64,000 bases of DNA from an uncultured bacterium (lineage in GTDB: Bacteria; Bacillota; Clostridia; Lachnospirales; Lachnospiraceae): assembly GCA_905214875.1 (NCBI GenBank), contig CAJMNR010000007.1:1-64000 (forward strand), read 5' to 3'. The position numbers and the translations under genes are program-made. Positions 43,946 to 53,206 of the stretch are shown here, one piece after another; position 1 is the stretch's first letter; each line of letters opens with the position of its first letter. The notes below the pieces were generated by a model. That model did no database searches. It was not told the DNA's origin and worked only from the letters and a program-made list of their open reading frames with translations.

Positions 43946-44254
43946 TTATCTGTCCTCCTCTTTTTTCTTTTTCTCCAAATAAACTCCGGTATACACTTTG
44001 CATAAAACAACAACAGCTAAGAAGCTAATCATTGCATACACAAGCGCAACGTCTACCAGATAGCTTTCTTTTAAATAAACAGCCAAAATACAGATAATAA
44101 TGATTGTTAATGTTCCAATCATATTAACCGCAACAATTCGGTCAGTAATTTTTGGCCCTTTGATTGCTCGCATGAGACACAAACAGATCAAGATGCTTAG
44201 CACCAGGATACTGCCTATTAATAAGTAATTCATTGCACATTGTACCAAGCTCAT
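43946..44254 (-). CDS. mrpF: Mrp antiporter subunit F
   Basis: A 102-residue, three-helix protein. AIKGPKITDRIVAVNMIGT is the MnhF signature, and DVALVYAMISFLAVVVL is the last helix. GGAGG lies 7 nt before the ATG. It sits 1 nt after mrpE. Confidence 0.9.
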   Translation of the reverse strand: MSLVQCAMNYLLIGSILVLSILICLCLMRAIKGPKITDRIVAVNMIGTLTIIIICILAVYLKESYLVDVALVYAMISFLAVVVLCKVYTGVYLEKKKKEEDR

Positions 44255-44255
44255 C

Positions 44256-44714
44256 TTATTCCTCCATCTTTTCTAGTAAATGAACAAATTCAGAATCTTC
44301 GATTCCTTCCCCAAATTCCTTATCCAGACATAAAACGGTATAGGTATCCCCTTCTAATGAAACGGTAATCGTTCCCGGTGTCAGTGTAATGGAATTGGCT
44401 AAGGTAACTTTTGCTGCATTGCTTTTAAGATTGGATTTGAAATGAATGATTTGTGGTTCTACCTCGTACTTTGTACTAAAAATCAAAGAGATCACCTGTA
44501 GGTTGGCTTTGATTACTTCTTTTACTAATACGGCACTATAATGCAAGATGCGTACTAGGTTTTTCCCAAGGCGAACTGTAATATACGGTGAATAGTCCAT
44601 GAATCGATACATGAAATACTCGATTGCAGTGGCAATACAAACACCGAATATTGCAATTTCCAATGTTATCTTTCCATTAAAAATTACCCATAGAAAAAAT
44701 AAAATTAAAAACAT
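44256..44714 (-). CDS. mrpE: Mrp antiporter subunit E
   Basis: A 152-residue membrane protein with two N-terminal helices and a cytosolic C-terminal domain (LANSITLTPGTITVSLEGDTYTVLCLD is the MnhE hallmark). It is the first gene of the minus-strand operon. Transcription must start in the roughly 280-bp gap shared with divergent hemC. Confidence 0.9.
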   Translation of the reverse strand: MFLILFFLWVIFNGKITLEIAIFGVCIATAIEYFMYRFMDYSPYITVRLGKNLVRILHYSAVLVKEVIKANLQVISLIFSTKYEVEPQIIHFKSNLKSNAAKVTLANSITLTPGTITVSLEGDTYTVLCLDKEFGEGIEDSEFVHLLEKMEE

Positions 44715-44993
44715 AATATTCCTTTCTTTACTCCCTTTTTTTGTTGTCTACTAGTTATGTTGTGTCTACAAATCCCTTAGACAGTATTTAACTAAATTCG
44801 ACATAAATCGCCATCTTACATTGTATCATATCATTTGCGAATACTCCATTACTTTTTTTGGAAGAAATTTTTCTAGAATTAGCCAGTTTCTATAAAAGGT
44901 CCGCTTTTTTATTTATAGAAAACTTCTATTACGTATAATCTTCCTTGTGCAATTCATACATATGTAAAGATAATGAGACAGTAAGGTGTGACC

Positions 44994-45884
44994 ATGAAAA
45001 AAATCATTGTAGGAAGCAGGGACAGCAAACTGGCTGTCGCTCAGACAAAGCTTGTAATCGAACGTTTAAAGAAGTACAACGAACTTGCAATTGAGATAAA
45101 GACATTTAGGACATCTGGAGATATGCTTTCCACACAGTCCGTGGATCAGGTGACTACAAAAGGCCTGTTTGTGAAGGAGCTAGATGAGGCATTGCGTGAG
45201 AAGAAAATAGACCTTGCAGTACATAGCTTAAAAGACATGCCGATGGAGGTGGCCGAAGATCTTCCCATAGTTGCGCTAATGAAACGAGGAGATCCAAGGG
45301 ATGTGGCGGTATTTCGAAAAGGCGTATACGACGGAAGAAATCATTTTACAGCAATGAAAGTCGGAACTTCCAGCTTGCGAAGAAGCATTCAGTTCATGTC
45401 TTTATATCATGAAGCAAAGGTGGAAGCAGTAAGGGGGAATGTGTTAACAAGGCTTAAGAAGTTAGAAAGCGGGCAGTATGATGCATTGATTTTAGCAGCC
45501 GCAGGGCTAAAGCGGCTGGGACTGGAAGACCGAATTGGAATGTATTTTGATGTGGAGGAAATCATGCCGGCAGCAGGGCAGGGAATCTTGGCTGTGCAGG
45601 CAAGAAAGGGAATGGACGTTTCCTTCTTAAATGAAATCAATGAGGAAGACACCATGGTCGTTGCAAAAGCGGAGCGGGCATATGTGAAGGAGTTAAATGG
45701 AGGATGTGAATCACCTGTAGCGGCTTACGGAGAGATTAAGAATAACAAGCTGTATCTGTCTGGGCTTTTTTACCGGGAAGATACGGATCAATTTTATAAA
45801 GAAACGGTGATTGGAAGTAAAGACGATCCAGAAGCATTTGGACGTGATTTTGCCGCTTATATGAGAAGACGGTATAGAAACTAG
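44994..45884 (+). CDS. hemC: Porphobilinogen deaminase
   Basis: A 296-residue enzyme that joins four porphobilinogen units into hydroxymethylbilane using a dipyrromethane cofactor. Visible are the N-terminal GSRDSKLAVAQT, the catalytic Asp in HSLKDMPME, the arginine-rich GTSSLRRSIQ, and the cofactor Cys in NGGCESPVAAY (about Cys236). The ATG at 44994 follows AAGG. A GTG two codons earlier is possible. It is the first gene of a six-gene tetrapyrrole operon running to 51492. TATAAT near 44934 may be its -10 box. Confidence 0.95.
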   Translation: MKKIIVGSRDSKLAVAQTKLVIERLKKYNELAIEIKTFRTSGDMLSTQSVDQVTTKGLFVKELDEALREKKIDLAVHSLKDMPMEVAEDLPIVALMKRGDPRDVAVFRKGVYDGRNHFTAMKVGTSSLRRSIQFMSLYHEAKVEAVRGNVLTRLKKLESGQYDALILAAAGLKRLGLEDRIGMYFDVEEIMPAAGQGILAVQARKGMDVSFLNEINEEDTMVVAKAERAYVKELNGGCESPVAAYGEIKNNKLYLSGLFYREDTDQFYKETVIGSKDDPEAFGRDFAAYMRRRYRN

Positions 45885-45895
45885 GAGGAATAAAG

Positions 45896-47401
45896 ATGAG
45901 CGGAAAGGTCTGGCTTGTTGGGGCAGGTCCGGGAACAAGCAAGCTTCTTACCTTACAAGGACTAAACGTGTTACAGCAAGCACAAGTAGTTGTCTATGAT
46001 CAGCTTGTGGACAAAACGATTTTATGTATGATACCAGAGAGTGCAGAAGTAATCGATGCTGGCAAGTATGCAGGAAATCATAAGATGGAACAAGGACGAA
46101 TTAATGAGCTGCTATGTGAAAAGGCAGAGGAAGGAAAACGGGTGGTTCGTCTTAAGGGAGGCGACCCTTTTGTGTTTGGAAGAGGAGCTGAGGAAGCAGA
46201 GGCACTTGTAAAAAGGGATATTCCATTTGAAGTCGTGCCAGGACTTACATCAGCCATTACCGCTTTGGAAGCGGCCAATATTCCTGTGACCAGCAGAGAA
46301 CACGCATCGTCCTTTTATGTAGTGACGGCTCATGGAAAAAGGGGTAGCAGTTATGCCATCGATTATAAAGTGTTAGCGGCGTTAAAGAAGGTAACGCTTA
46401 TTTTTTTAATGGGAGTTGGAGCACTTAAGGAGATTGTAGACGGACTGTTAGCGGCAGGAAAAGAGGCAGATTGCCCGGCGGCCGTCATACAAAATGGAGC
46501 AAGACAGGACCAAAGAGTCCTACGGGCGCCATTAAGCAATCTATATAAGAGGGCTGTAGAGGAACATATAAGTGCCCCCGCTGTAATCGTAGTAGGAGAG
46601 GTTTGTGCCTTTTATGAAATGCTTACGAAGGAGAGTAAGAAAAAGAGACGGGTAATCGTGACAAGACCGAAAGCGAAGAATTCAGGGGTAATTAAAGCAT
46701 TAAAAGAGCATGACATTGAAGTGATTGAACAGCCGACAATTCAGATCACAAAAGTTCTTCAGACAGAAATGATAAGAGAGATGGTAAGGAAAAAAGACCG
46801 AATTGTCGTGGCATTTACAAGCGAGACTGGTGTGAACTATTTTTTTGAACAAGTACAAGAGGAGTCTGTCGATTTTAGAGACTTATTGCACATGGACTTT
46901 GCCGTGATTGGGAAAAAGACAGCAATTGCTTTACATAAGAAAGGAATTTGGGAAACGGTACTATCTAAGAAGCCATACGGCATAGAATTAGGAAAAGAAT
47001 TAGAACAGTTTGTATTAGAGAAAGGCATAAAGGAACTCTATATTGTCACGCCGGAAAATCAAGACAGTGAGTGCTTTGAGTATTTGAGAAAACGAGACAT
47101 AAAGGCGGTAAAGGTAAAAAAGCTTTGTCTATATCGCACAGAGTACGTAAAACATCGATTTTTTGATTATCGCCGGGAGGATATCGTAACGTTTACAAGT
47201 AAGTCCTGCGTCGAAGGATTTGTAAGGAATATAGGAAGAGAACAGGCAAATGGCGTACAGGCAGTATGTATTGGAGAAACGACGAAGTGGGCAGCAGATC
47301 AGTATAACATGACTACGGTGATGGCAAAGGAGCCAACGATGGAAAGTGTTGCAGAAAGCGTCATAGAGTGGATGGAAGGAGAGTTAAGCTCATGGAATTA
47401 G
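45896..47401 (+). CDS. cobA-hemD: Uroporphyrinogen-III C-methyltransferase / synthase fusion
   Basis: A 501-residue bifunctional protein. Residues 1-245 are the SAM-dependent methyltransferase CobA (GKVWLVGAGPGTSKLLTLQG, VVRLKGGDPFVFGRG, IPVTSREHASSF), which makes precorrin-2. Residues 250-500 are HemD, which closes hydroxymethylbilane to uroporphyrinogen III (VIVTRPKAKNSG, FTSETGVNYFF, VTFTSKSCVEGF). The fusion is common in clostridia and directs flow towards sirohaem and cobalamin. GGAGGA lies 6 nt before the ATG. The next start overlaps its end by 10 nt. Confidence 0.95.
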   Translation: MSGKVWLVGAGPGTSKLLTLQGLNVLQQAQVVVYDQLVDKTILCMIPESAEVIDAGKYAGNHKMEQGRINELLCEKAEEGKRVVRLKGGDPFVFGRGAEEAEALVKRDIPFEVVPGLTSAITALEAANIPVTSREHASSFYVVTAHGKRGSSYAIDYKVLAALKKVTLIFLMGVGALKEIVDGLLAAGKEADCPAAVIQNGARQDQRVLRAPLSNLYKRAVEEHISAPAVIVVGEVCAFYEMLTKESKKKRRVIVTRPKAKNSGVIKALKEHDIEVIEQPTIQITKVLQTEMIREMVRKKDRIVVAFTSETGVNYFFEQVQEESVDFRDLLHMDFAVIGKKTAIALHKKGIWETVLSKKPYGIELGKELEQFVLEKGIKELYIVTPENQDSECFEYLRKRDIKAVKVKKLCLYRTEYVKHRFFDYRREDIVTFTSKSCVEGFVRNIGREQANGVQAVCIGETTKWAADQYNMTTVMAKEPTMESVAESVIEWMEGELSSWN

Positions 47402-48375
47402 TGCATCGGCCAAGACGGTTACGTATGGTGCCAATCCTTCGAAAGATGGTAAGGGAAACGAGGATGGATTCCTCTTCCTTAATCTATCCGATCTTTGTAA
47501 AGGAAGGAATCAAGGGAAAAGAAGAGATTCCTTCTATGCCGGGGCAGTATCATTACAGCGTGGAAGAACTGCCAAGAGCGCTAGAGGAGGTGGCAGATGC
47601 GGGCGTTTTTTCTGTCATGGTATTTGGAATTCCAAAGTCAAAAGACCCTTCGGGAAGTGCGGCATGGGCGGTAGATGGGATCGTTCAGCAGGCACTACAT
47701 ATTGCAAAACGCGAGGTGCCAGATCTTTATTATATCAGTGACACCTGCATGTGTGAGTATACATCACATGGGCATTGTGGAATCGTCGAAGGAAGTAAGA
47801 TTGATAATGACAAATCGTTAGAATCGTTAGCGAGGATAGCCACGTCCCAAGTGCAGGCGGGAGCTGATATGGTGGCTCCTTCAGATATGATGGATGGCAG
47901 GGTCATGGCAATACGAGCAAAGTTAGATAAGAAGGGGTATACCCATATCCCAATCATGGCGTACTCGGCCAAATATTCCTCTTCCTTTTATGGGCCATTT
48001 CGAGAAGCTGCCGATTCTGCACCACAGTTTGGAGACCGTAAGAGTTATCAGATGGATTACCACAATCGAAAGGAAGCAGTAAAGGAAGTACTTACGGATA
48101 TAGAAGAGGGCGCAGATATTGTCATGGTAAAGCCGGCGCTTTCCTATCTAGATATTATTTATGAAGTAACAAAGCTTGTAGAAGTGCCGGTAGCCGCCTA
48201 CAGCGTAAGCGGCGAATATGCCATGATCAAGGCAGCAGCAAAGGCTGGATATATGGATGAGGAAAGCTGTATTGCAGAAACTGCAACAAGCATTTATCGT
48301 GCAGGAAGCAATTTGTTAATCAGCTATTATGCAAAGGAAATCGCAAAGCTGATGAAACAAGGAAGAATCGGCTGA
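47392..48375 (+). CDS. hemB: Delta-aminolevulinate dehydratase
   Basis: A 327-residue TIM-barrel enzyme that condenses two aminolevulinates to porphobilinogen. The Schiff-base lysines lie in MAYSAKYSSSFYGPFREA and DIVMVKPALSYLD. The zinc-type cysteine cluster reads DTCMCEYTSHGHCG. Together these predict a Zn-dependent form. The ATG at 47392 is preferred because the residues after it (MELVHRPRRLR) match family starts. It overlaps cobA-hemD by 10 nt. Confidence 0.95.
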   Translation: MELVHRPRRLRMVPILRKMVRETRMDSSSLIYPIFVKEGIKGKEEIPSMPGQYHYSVEELPRALEEVADAGVFSVMVFGIPKSKDPSGSAAWAVDGIVQQALHIAKREVPDLYYISDTCMCEYTSHGHCGIVEGSKIDNDKSLESLARIATSQVQAGADMVAPSDMMDGRVMAIRAKLDKKGYTHIPIMAYSAKYSSSFYGPFREAADSAPQFGDRKSYQMDYHNRKEAVKEVLTDIEEGADIVMVKPALSYLDIIYEVTKLVEVPVAAYSVSGEYAMIKAAAKAGYMDEESCIAETATSIYRAGSNLLISYYAKEIAKLMKQGRIG

Positions 48376-48397
48376 GTAATCGGAGAGGAGGCGGCCA

Positions 48398-49552
48398 ATG
48401 CAATGTATCAGCATCAGTCATAAGAAGGCAGACGCAGCGATACGCTCCTGTTTTGCACTTTCAATGACAGAGCAGGAGCAGTTGCGAGAGAAGATTTTTG
48501 CAAGGACAGGAATCGATGGCATTGTGATTCTTTGCACCTGTAATCGATTTGAACTGTATTATAGTACAAAAGAGACCAGACAGTTAAGACAGATGCAGGA
48601 AACATTAGCGACATATAAGAACCGAACAGTAGAGGAGTTACTTCCTTATATAAACTGTTATGTGGGAGACCAGGCGATCATACATTTGTTTAAAGTATGT
48701 AGCGGCTTAGAAAGCAAGATTCTTGGAGAAGATGAAATCCTCCACCAGGCAAAACAGGCATTTTTAAGGGCAAAAGAAATGGGACACACAAGCTATGAGA
48801 TAAATGTCATCTTCCAGCATGCAATTGCTGCCGCAAAAAAAGGAAAGGCCGAAACAAATGTTTCCAAGGAAGCAGTCTCCATCGCCACATTAGTTGGAAA
48901 TGAAGTCCATCAGTTTCACAAAGGGGACAAGAAAAATGTCTTAATCATTGGAATTACAGGAAAGATTGCATCCGATACCGCAAAGAATCTGTTAAGCAGA
49001 AAGAATATCACAATCCGTGGAACGGTAAGAAGCCATAATTCGCTTTTTGATTATGTACTTGCCAATGAACGGATCAAGCTCGTCGAGTATAAAACCCGAT
49101 ATGACAATCTTTCTTGGGCGGACGTGGTCATCAGCGCCACAGCAAGTCCGCATTATACAATTACTTATGAAGAGGCAAAGCAAAGGGAGATAGAAAGTAA
49201 GGAACGTCTGTTGATTGACCTTGCAATACCACGGGATATTGATCCAGCCATGAAGAATATTTCTGGCACTACGCTACGAAACATCGATTATTTTGAGACT
49301 GTTTCTAAAGAGCATCAACTGGTCAAAGGGGAAGAAATCAAGGATGTAAGGCTGATACTTCAAAATGAAATCAATATCACAAGAAAAGAGTTACTTTTTC
49401 ATGCATATTTACATAAGATTCCCGAGTGGCAGCGTGACTTAGAAGAAATCGGACTGAACAAATTCTTCTATCAAATCAAGAAACATATGGAGTATGAAGA
49501 AATGGAAGCAGTGCTTCATGCATTTGACGGTATAAAACTATGGAAGGAGTAA
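48398..49552 (+). CDS. hemA: Glutamyl-tRNA reductase
   Basis: A 384-residue enzyme of the C5 pathway that reduces glutamyl-tRNA to glutamate-1-semialdehyde. The catalytic Cys is in ILCTCNRFELYY (about Cys48). The nucleotide domain has NVLIIGITGKIASDTAKNL, where GxGxxG is more usual. The protein is shorter than typical (about 420), lacking part of the C-terminal dimer domain (ending near GIKLWKE). GGAGAGGAGG lies upstream. Confidence 0.92.
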   Translation: MQCISISHKKADAAIRSCFALSMTEQEQLREKIFARTGIDGIVILCTCNRFELYYSTKETRQLRQMQETLATYKNRTVEELLPYINCYVGDQAIIHLFKVCSGLESKILGEDEILHQAKQAFLRAKEMGHTSYEINVIFQHAIAAAKKGKAETNVSKEAVSIATLVGNEVHQFHKGDKKNVLIIGITGKIASDTAKNLLSRKNITIRGTVRSHNSLFDYVLANERIKLVEYKTRYDNLSWADVVISATASPHYTITYEEAKQREIESKERLLIDLAIPRDIDPAMKNISGTTLRNIDYFETVSKEHQLVKGEEIKDVRLILQNEINITRKELLFHAYLHKIPEWQRDLEEIGLNKFFYQIKKHMEYEEMEAVLHAFDGIKLWKE

Positions 49553-49562
49553 TGGTAAGCCT

Positions 49563-50219
49563 ATGAGTTATTTTCCATTCTTTATGGAGGGAGAAAGTCA
49601 AAGGGTACTAATCGTTGGCGGCGGAGAGGTCGCACTTCGAAAAGCAATGCTCTGCGAAGAGTATGGAATGCAGATTATGATTGTGGCAGATGAGGTATGT
49701 GACCAATTAGAGCAATTTGTAAAGGAGAAGGGCATAAGCTTGCAAAGAAGGGTATTTTCTACGGAGGACATCATGGGCGTTACAGCAGTCATTGCAGCAA
49801 CCAACGATAGTGAATTAAACCATAAGGTGGCAATGGAAAGTAAGGCAAAAAATCTTTTGGTCAATGTGGTGGATGCACCAGCCGACTGCAATTTTATTAT
49901 GCCTGCAGTGATTCATAAGAAGGACATTACAGTCGCTATCAGCACGGGAGGAAAAAGCCCTGCAGCGGCGAGCTTTCTTAAACAGGAGCTAAAACGGGCA
50001 ATTCCAAAGCACTTCGATCGCCTTGTGGAGTCCCTTTATAATAGCAGAGAGTATGTAAAGGAACAGATTAAAGATCAGGAAAGTAGAAAAAAGGCATTTG
50101 ACTGGATGTTAGTCATAGGAATGCAGAATGGAGGAAATTTATCAAAAGATACCGTGGAAACGGTGGTAAAGGCAGTGCTTAGAAATCAGCAATGGGGGGA
50201 TAGTTACGGTTCTAAATGA
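49563..50219 (+). CDS. Precorrin-2 dehydrogenase / sirohydrochlorin ferrochelatase-like
   Basis: A 218-residue protein of the CysG N-terminal/Met8 family. It has the NAD-binding GGGEVALRKAMLCEEYG, the conserved VNVVDAPADCNFIMPAVI and ISTGGKSPAAASFLKQEL. It oxidises precorrin-2 to sirohydrochlorin and may also insert iron. It supplies sirohaem to the reductase gene at 51479-53017 and precursor for cobalamin. It begins 10 nt after hemA. Confidence 0.92.
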   Translation: MSYFPFFMEGESQRVLIVGGGEVALRKAMLCEEYGMQIMIVADEVCDQLEQFVKEKGISLQRRVFSTEDIMGVTAVIAATNDSELNHKVAMESKAKNLLVNVVDAPADCNFIMPAVIHKKDITVAISTGGKSPAAASFLKQELKRAIPKHFDRLVESLYNSREYVKEQIKDQESRKKAFDWMLVIGMQNGGNLSKDTVETVVKAVLRNQQWGDSYGSK

Positions 50220-50229
50220 GTCGAAGCAG

Positions 50230-51492
50230 TTGTTTCGGGCTGCATGTGGGTATATGCCAGGAGGAGTGAACAGTCCGGTCAGGGCATTTTTAGAAGTAAA
50301 TGAACCGCCGATCTTTATTAAAAGGGCAAAGGGGGCTCATGTGTTTGATGAAGATGGCAATGAATATATTGATTATGTGAACTCCTGGGGACCATGCATC
50401 CTTGGGCATGCCAATGAAAAAGTGGTGGAAGCTGTAACGAAAGCTGCAAAGGATGGACTTACGTTTGGTGCCCCGACAAGAAAGGAGAATGAGTTGGCAG
50501 AGTTAGTAAGAACTGTAATGCCAGCAATTGAACAAATGCGTTTTGTCAGTTCAGGAACAGAAGCAACCATGAGCGCCATACGGGTGGCAAGAGGATATAC
50601 GAAACGAGAGTATGTAATCAAGTTTGATGGTTGCTATCATGGCCATTCTGACGGATTGCTTGTAAAGGCAGGTTCTGGTGTAATGACTGGCGGCATTCCT
50701 TGTAGCGCAGGAGTACCTTCTGGATATACGAAGACGACACTGCAGGCGGTCTATAACGATAGGGAATCGGTAAGGCAACTGTTTACCATGTATAAAGACA
50801 AAATCGCTGCAGTAATCATCGAGCCCGTAGCTGCCAATATGGGACTAGTTCCGCCACAGAATGGCTTTCTAGACTTTCTTCGTGAAATTACTTATGAACA
50901 CGGGACCGTGCTGATCTTTGATGAAGTCATAACAGGATTTCGGTTGAGCCTTGGAGGGGCAACCGAGTACTACCAAGTAGAACCAGATCTAATCTGTCTT
51001 GGAAAGATTCTAGGCGGCGGTATGCCGATGGGGCTGTATGGTGGAAAGAAAGAAATTATGCAGAATGTTGCACCGGCAGGGGAGGTCTATCAGGCAGGGA
51101 CACTATCTGGCAATCCAATTGCAACGGCTGCTGGTATTGCAACCATTAAAGAGCTGATTGCAAAGAAGGAGAAGTATAGGTGGCTGGAGGATGCGGCCAT
51201 ACAGATTACGGATGCGCTAAAGACAGCATTTCCCAATGCTTATGTCAATCGAGCGGGCTCTTTATACAGTATCTTTTTTACAAGCCAGCCAGTGGTAGAC
51301 TATAATTCTGCAAAGTCCTCCAAACAGGAGCAGTTTTGCAAGTACTTTTTGTATTTATTAAACAGGGGAATCTATGTAGCACCATCGCAGTTTGAAATTA
51401 ATTTTCTGTCGATGGCACATTCAATTGAAGACATTTGCCAGACCTGCCACGTAATTATTGAGGCAGGAGAGTTTCTAGTTACATATATTTAG
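50230..51492 (+). CDS. hemL: Glutamate-1-semialdehyde 2,1-aminomutase
   Basis: A PLP enzyme of about 420 residues or slightly more that makes 5-aminolevulinate. Family signatures are YMPGGVNSPVRAF near the start, VSSGTEATMSAIRVAR, DGCYHGHSD, FDEVITGFR, the PLP lysine in CLGKILGGGMPMG, and GTLSGNPIA. The start is unclear. TTG at 50230 is the only standard start codon after the in-frame stop at 50167, but it has no good ribosome site. Family alignment suggests that translated residues upstream (NESKQ) belong to the protein. A GGGGGG stretch lies at 50194-50199. Its 3' end overlaps the opposite-strand reductase gene by 14 bp. Confidence 0.92.
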   Translation: MFRAACGYMPGGVNSPVRAFLEVNEPPIFIKRAKGAHVFDEDGNEYIDYVNSWGPCILGHANEKVVEAVTKAAKDGLTFGAPTRKENELAELVRTVMPAIEQMRFVSSGTEATMSAIRVARGYTKREYVIKFDGCYHGHSDGLLVKAGSGVMTGGIPCSAGVPSGYTKTTLQAVYNDRESVRQLFTMYKDKIAAVIIEPVAANMGLVPPQNGFLDFLREITYEHGTVLIFDEVITGFRLSLGGATEYYQVEPDLICLGKILGGGMPMGLYGGKKEIMQNVAPAGEVYQAGTLSGNPIATAAGIATIKELIAKKEKYRWLEDAAIQITDALKTAFPNAYVNRAGSLYSIFFTSQPVVDYNSAKSSKQEQFCKYFLYLLNRGIYVAPSQFEINFLSMAHSIEDICQTCHVIIEAGEFLVTYI

Positions 51493-53017
51493 TTGCAATT
51501 GCTATTAGTTTGTCATGATTGTCCTTAATCCATTCATCATAAGTAGTATTTTCTGCAGAAATTGTTTGGCCGAGTTCAACAAAAAACTTAGGAATCTGGT
51601 GGATTTCCATTTCGCCATATTCTTTGCCAAACTGTTCTGCGCCTTGTAAATCACAGCCACCAACGTAGAAGACAAAGGCAGGTTTGACTCCTTCCTCTGT
51701 CTTCTTTGCGCTTCCACGGAAACCTAGTGTTCCAATCTGGTGGGCGCTGCAGGAAGACGTACATCCGGAAATATGGATGATAGGAAGTACTTTGTCTTTA
51801 AAATGATAAGGGCGGACTTCATTAATGCAGCTTTGAATCAATTCTTGAGAGTCGCGTAAGCCAATCTGACAGATATGGTTACCGATGCAGGCTACGGAAC
51901 GTTCAAATTCTGTTTCTGGCTCATCGTCTGTAAGGGCAATGATTTCTTTTGCCTCGCTTGCAGTCAGGTTGATAAAGTACATGCCCTGGCTAGGCGTAAC
52001 ACGGATTTCGACTTCTTCCATCTTTTGAATGGCATCATTTAGTTTACAGAGTCGTTCGCGAGAAGGATTACCACCTGCTGGATGATAAGAGACTGCATAT
52101 AGACCTTTTTGTTTTTGCTTGATGGCACGGCGATCAGTAAAGCTGTCGTCGTCTCCAGTTTTCGTGTAAACAATTTCGTCAACAGTCAAGGTTAAGTCTT
52201 CGCCTGCCTTGGCTTCTTTTAACTTCTCATTATAGGCCTCTTTATAGCCATCTACGCCAAGCGTGTCTTGCATATAACGTGTTCTTGCTTTGGCACGCTG
52301 CTCATAATTACCATAGGTCGTAAATGTCATAATCATCGCTTTTAGATGATAGAGGATGTCTTTCTTTTCTACATCGGTGGCAACAAGAACGCCCATCTTA
52401 GGGTTATTGCCTAGACCTCCAGCACTGTAAACGTCAAAGGTGCCATTGTCTTTTGCTACAAATCCAAGATCACGGAATGTGGCATGTGGCCAGTTATCTG
52501 GATGATTGGAGAATCCCACTTTTAGTTTTCTTGGAAGGGTAACGACACCGATAAATCCTAATAAATAGTCCGCCGCCGCATTGGCATATGGAGTGAGGTC
52601 AAAAGGTTCTCCTTCTAATACTCCAGTTAATGGGGAAACCATGACATTTCTAGGGTAGTCACCGCCGCCGCCTCTTGTGATAATGCCGTGGTCCCAGGCT
52701 TCTTCGATTAAAGAGCAAATTACATTCACCGTAAGGTTATGTAATTGCACACATTGACAAGTTGTTAAATGAATCAAATTGATATCGTATTTATTGATGC
52801 TGTCTACGATAAACTGAAGATATTCTTTTGTGATACGTCCGCCACAGTGACGAAGGCGTAACATACCAAGCTTTCCACCACGCTCAGCATAGCTGCCGAA
52901 TCCACCGGAAAACTTCTTATATTCGGGCATTTTGATTTCACCGGCATAGAACTTATTGGTAATATCCCGAAACTCTACTAAATCATTTCTGAATTTCTCT
53001 GCGTAATCAATTTTCAT
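51479..53017 (-). CDS. Sirohaem sulfite/nitrite reductase
   Basis: A 512-residue single-chain reductase with two ferredoxin-like and two sirohaem/4Fe-4S half domains. The cluster cysteines are visible in ACIGNHICQIG and ISGCTSSCSAHQIGTLG, and the arginines for substrate in LRLRHCGGRITK. It probably reduces sulfite to sulfide or nitrite to ammonia using ferredoxin; substrate cannot be decided here. The ATG at 53017 has AGGAGG 9 nt upstream. It faces the operon that makes its cofactor. Confidence 0.88.
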   Translation of the reverse strand: MKIDYAEKFRNDLVEFRDITNKFYAGEIKMPEYKKFSGGFGSYAERGGKLGMLRLRHCGGRITKEYLQFIVDSINKYDINLIHLTTCQCVQLHNLTVNVICSLIEEAWDHGIITRGGGGDYPRNVMVSPLTGVLEGEPFDLTPYANAAADYLLGFIGVVTLPRKLKVGFSNHPDNWPHATFRDLGFVAKDNGTFDVYSAGGLGNNPKMGVLVATDVEKKDILYHLKAMIMTFTTYGNYEQRAKARTRYMQDTLGVDGYKEAYNEKLKEAKAGEDLTLTVDEIVYTKTGDDDSFTDRRAIKQKQKGLYAVSYHPAGGNPSRERLCKLNDAIQKMEEVEIRVTPSQGMYFINLTASEAKEIIALTDDEPETEFERSVACIGNHICQIGLRDSQELIQSCINEVRPYHFKDKVLPIIHISGCTSSCSAHQIGTLGFRGSAKKTEEGVKPAFVFYVGGCDLQGAEQFGKEYGEMEIHQIPKFFVELGQTISAENTTYDEWIKDNHDKLIAIATKYM

Positions 53018-53206
53018 TCTCTGTGCCTCCTTTTTATCAATAATATAGTTGTACCGTAGAAAAAGGATATTTATGCATGGAATCATTTCATTACTATAAA
53101 AAATAACAGGAAGTGTAATGTAAAAGAAATTGAAAATGTAGTGTATTGCTTTATCGATAGAAAAAGACTAAGATTTGCTTAACAGCGAAAATGCGGAAGG
53201 GGTGCT

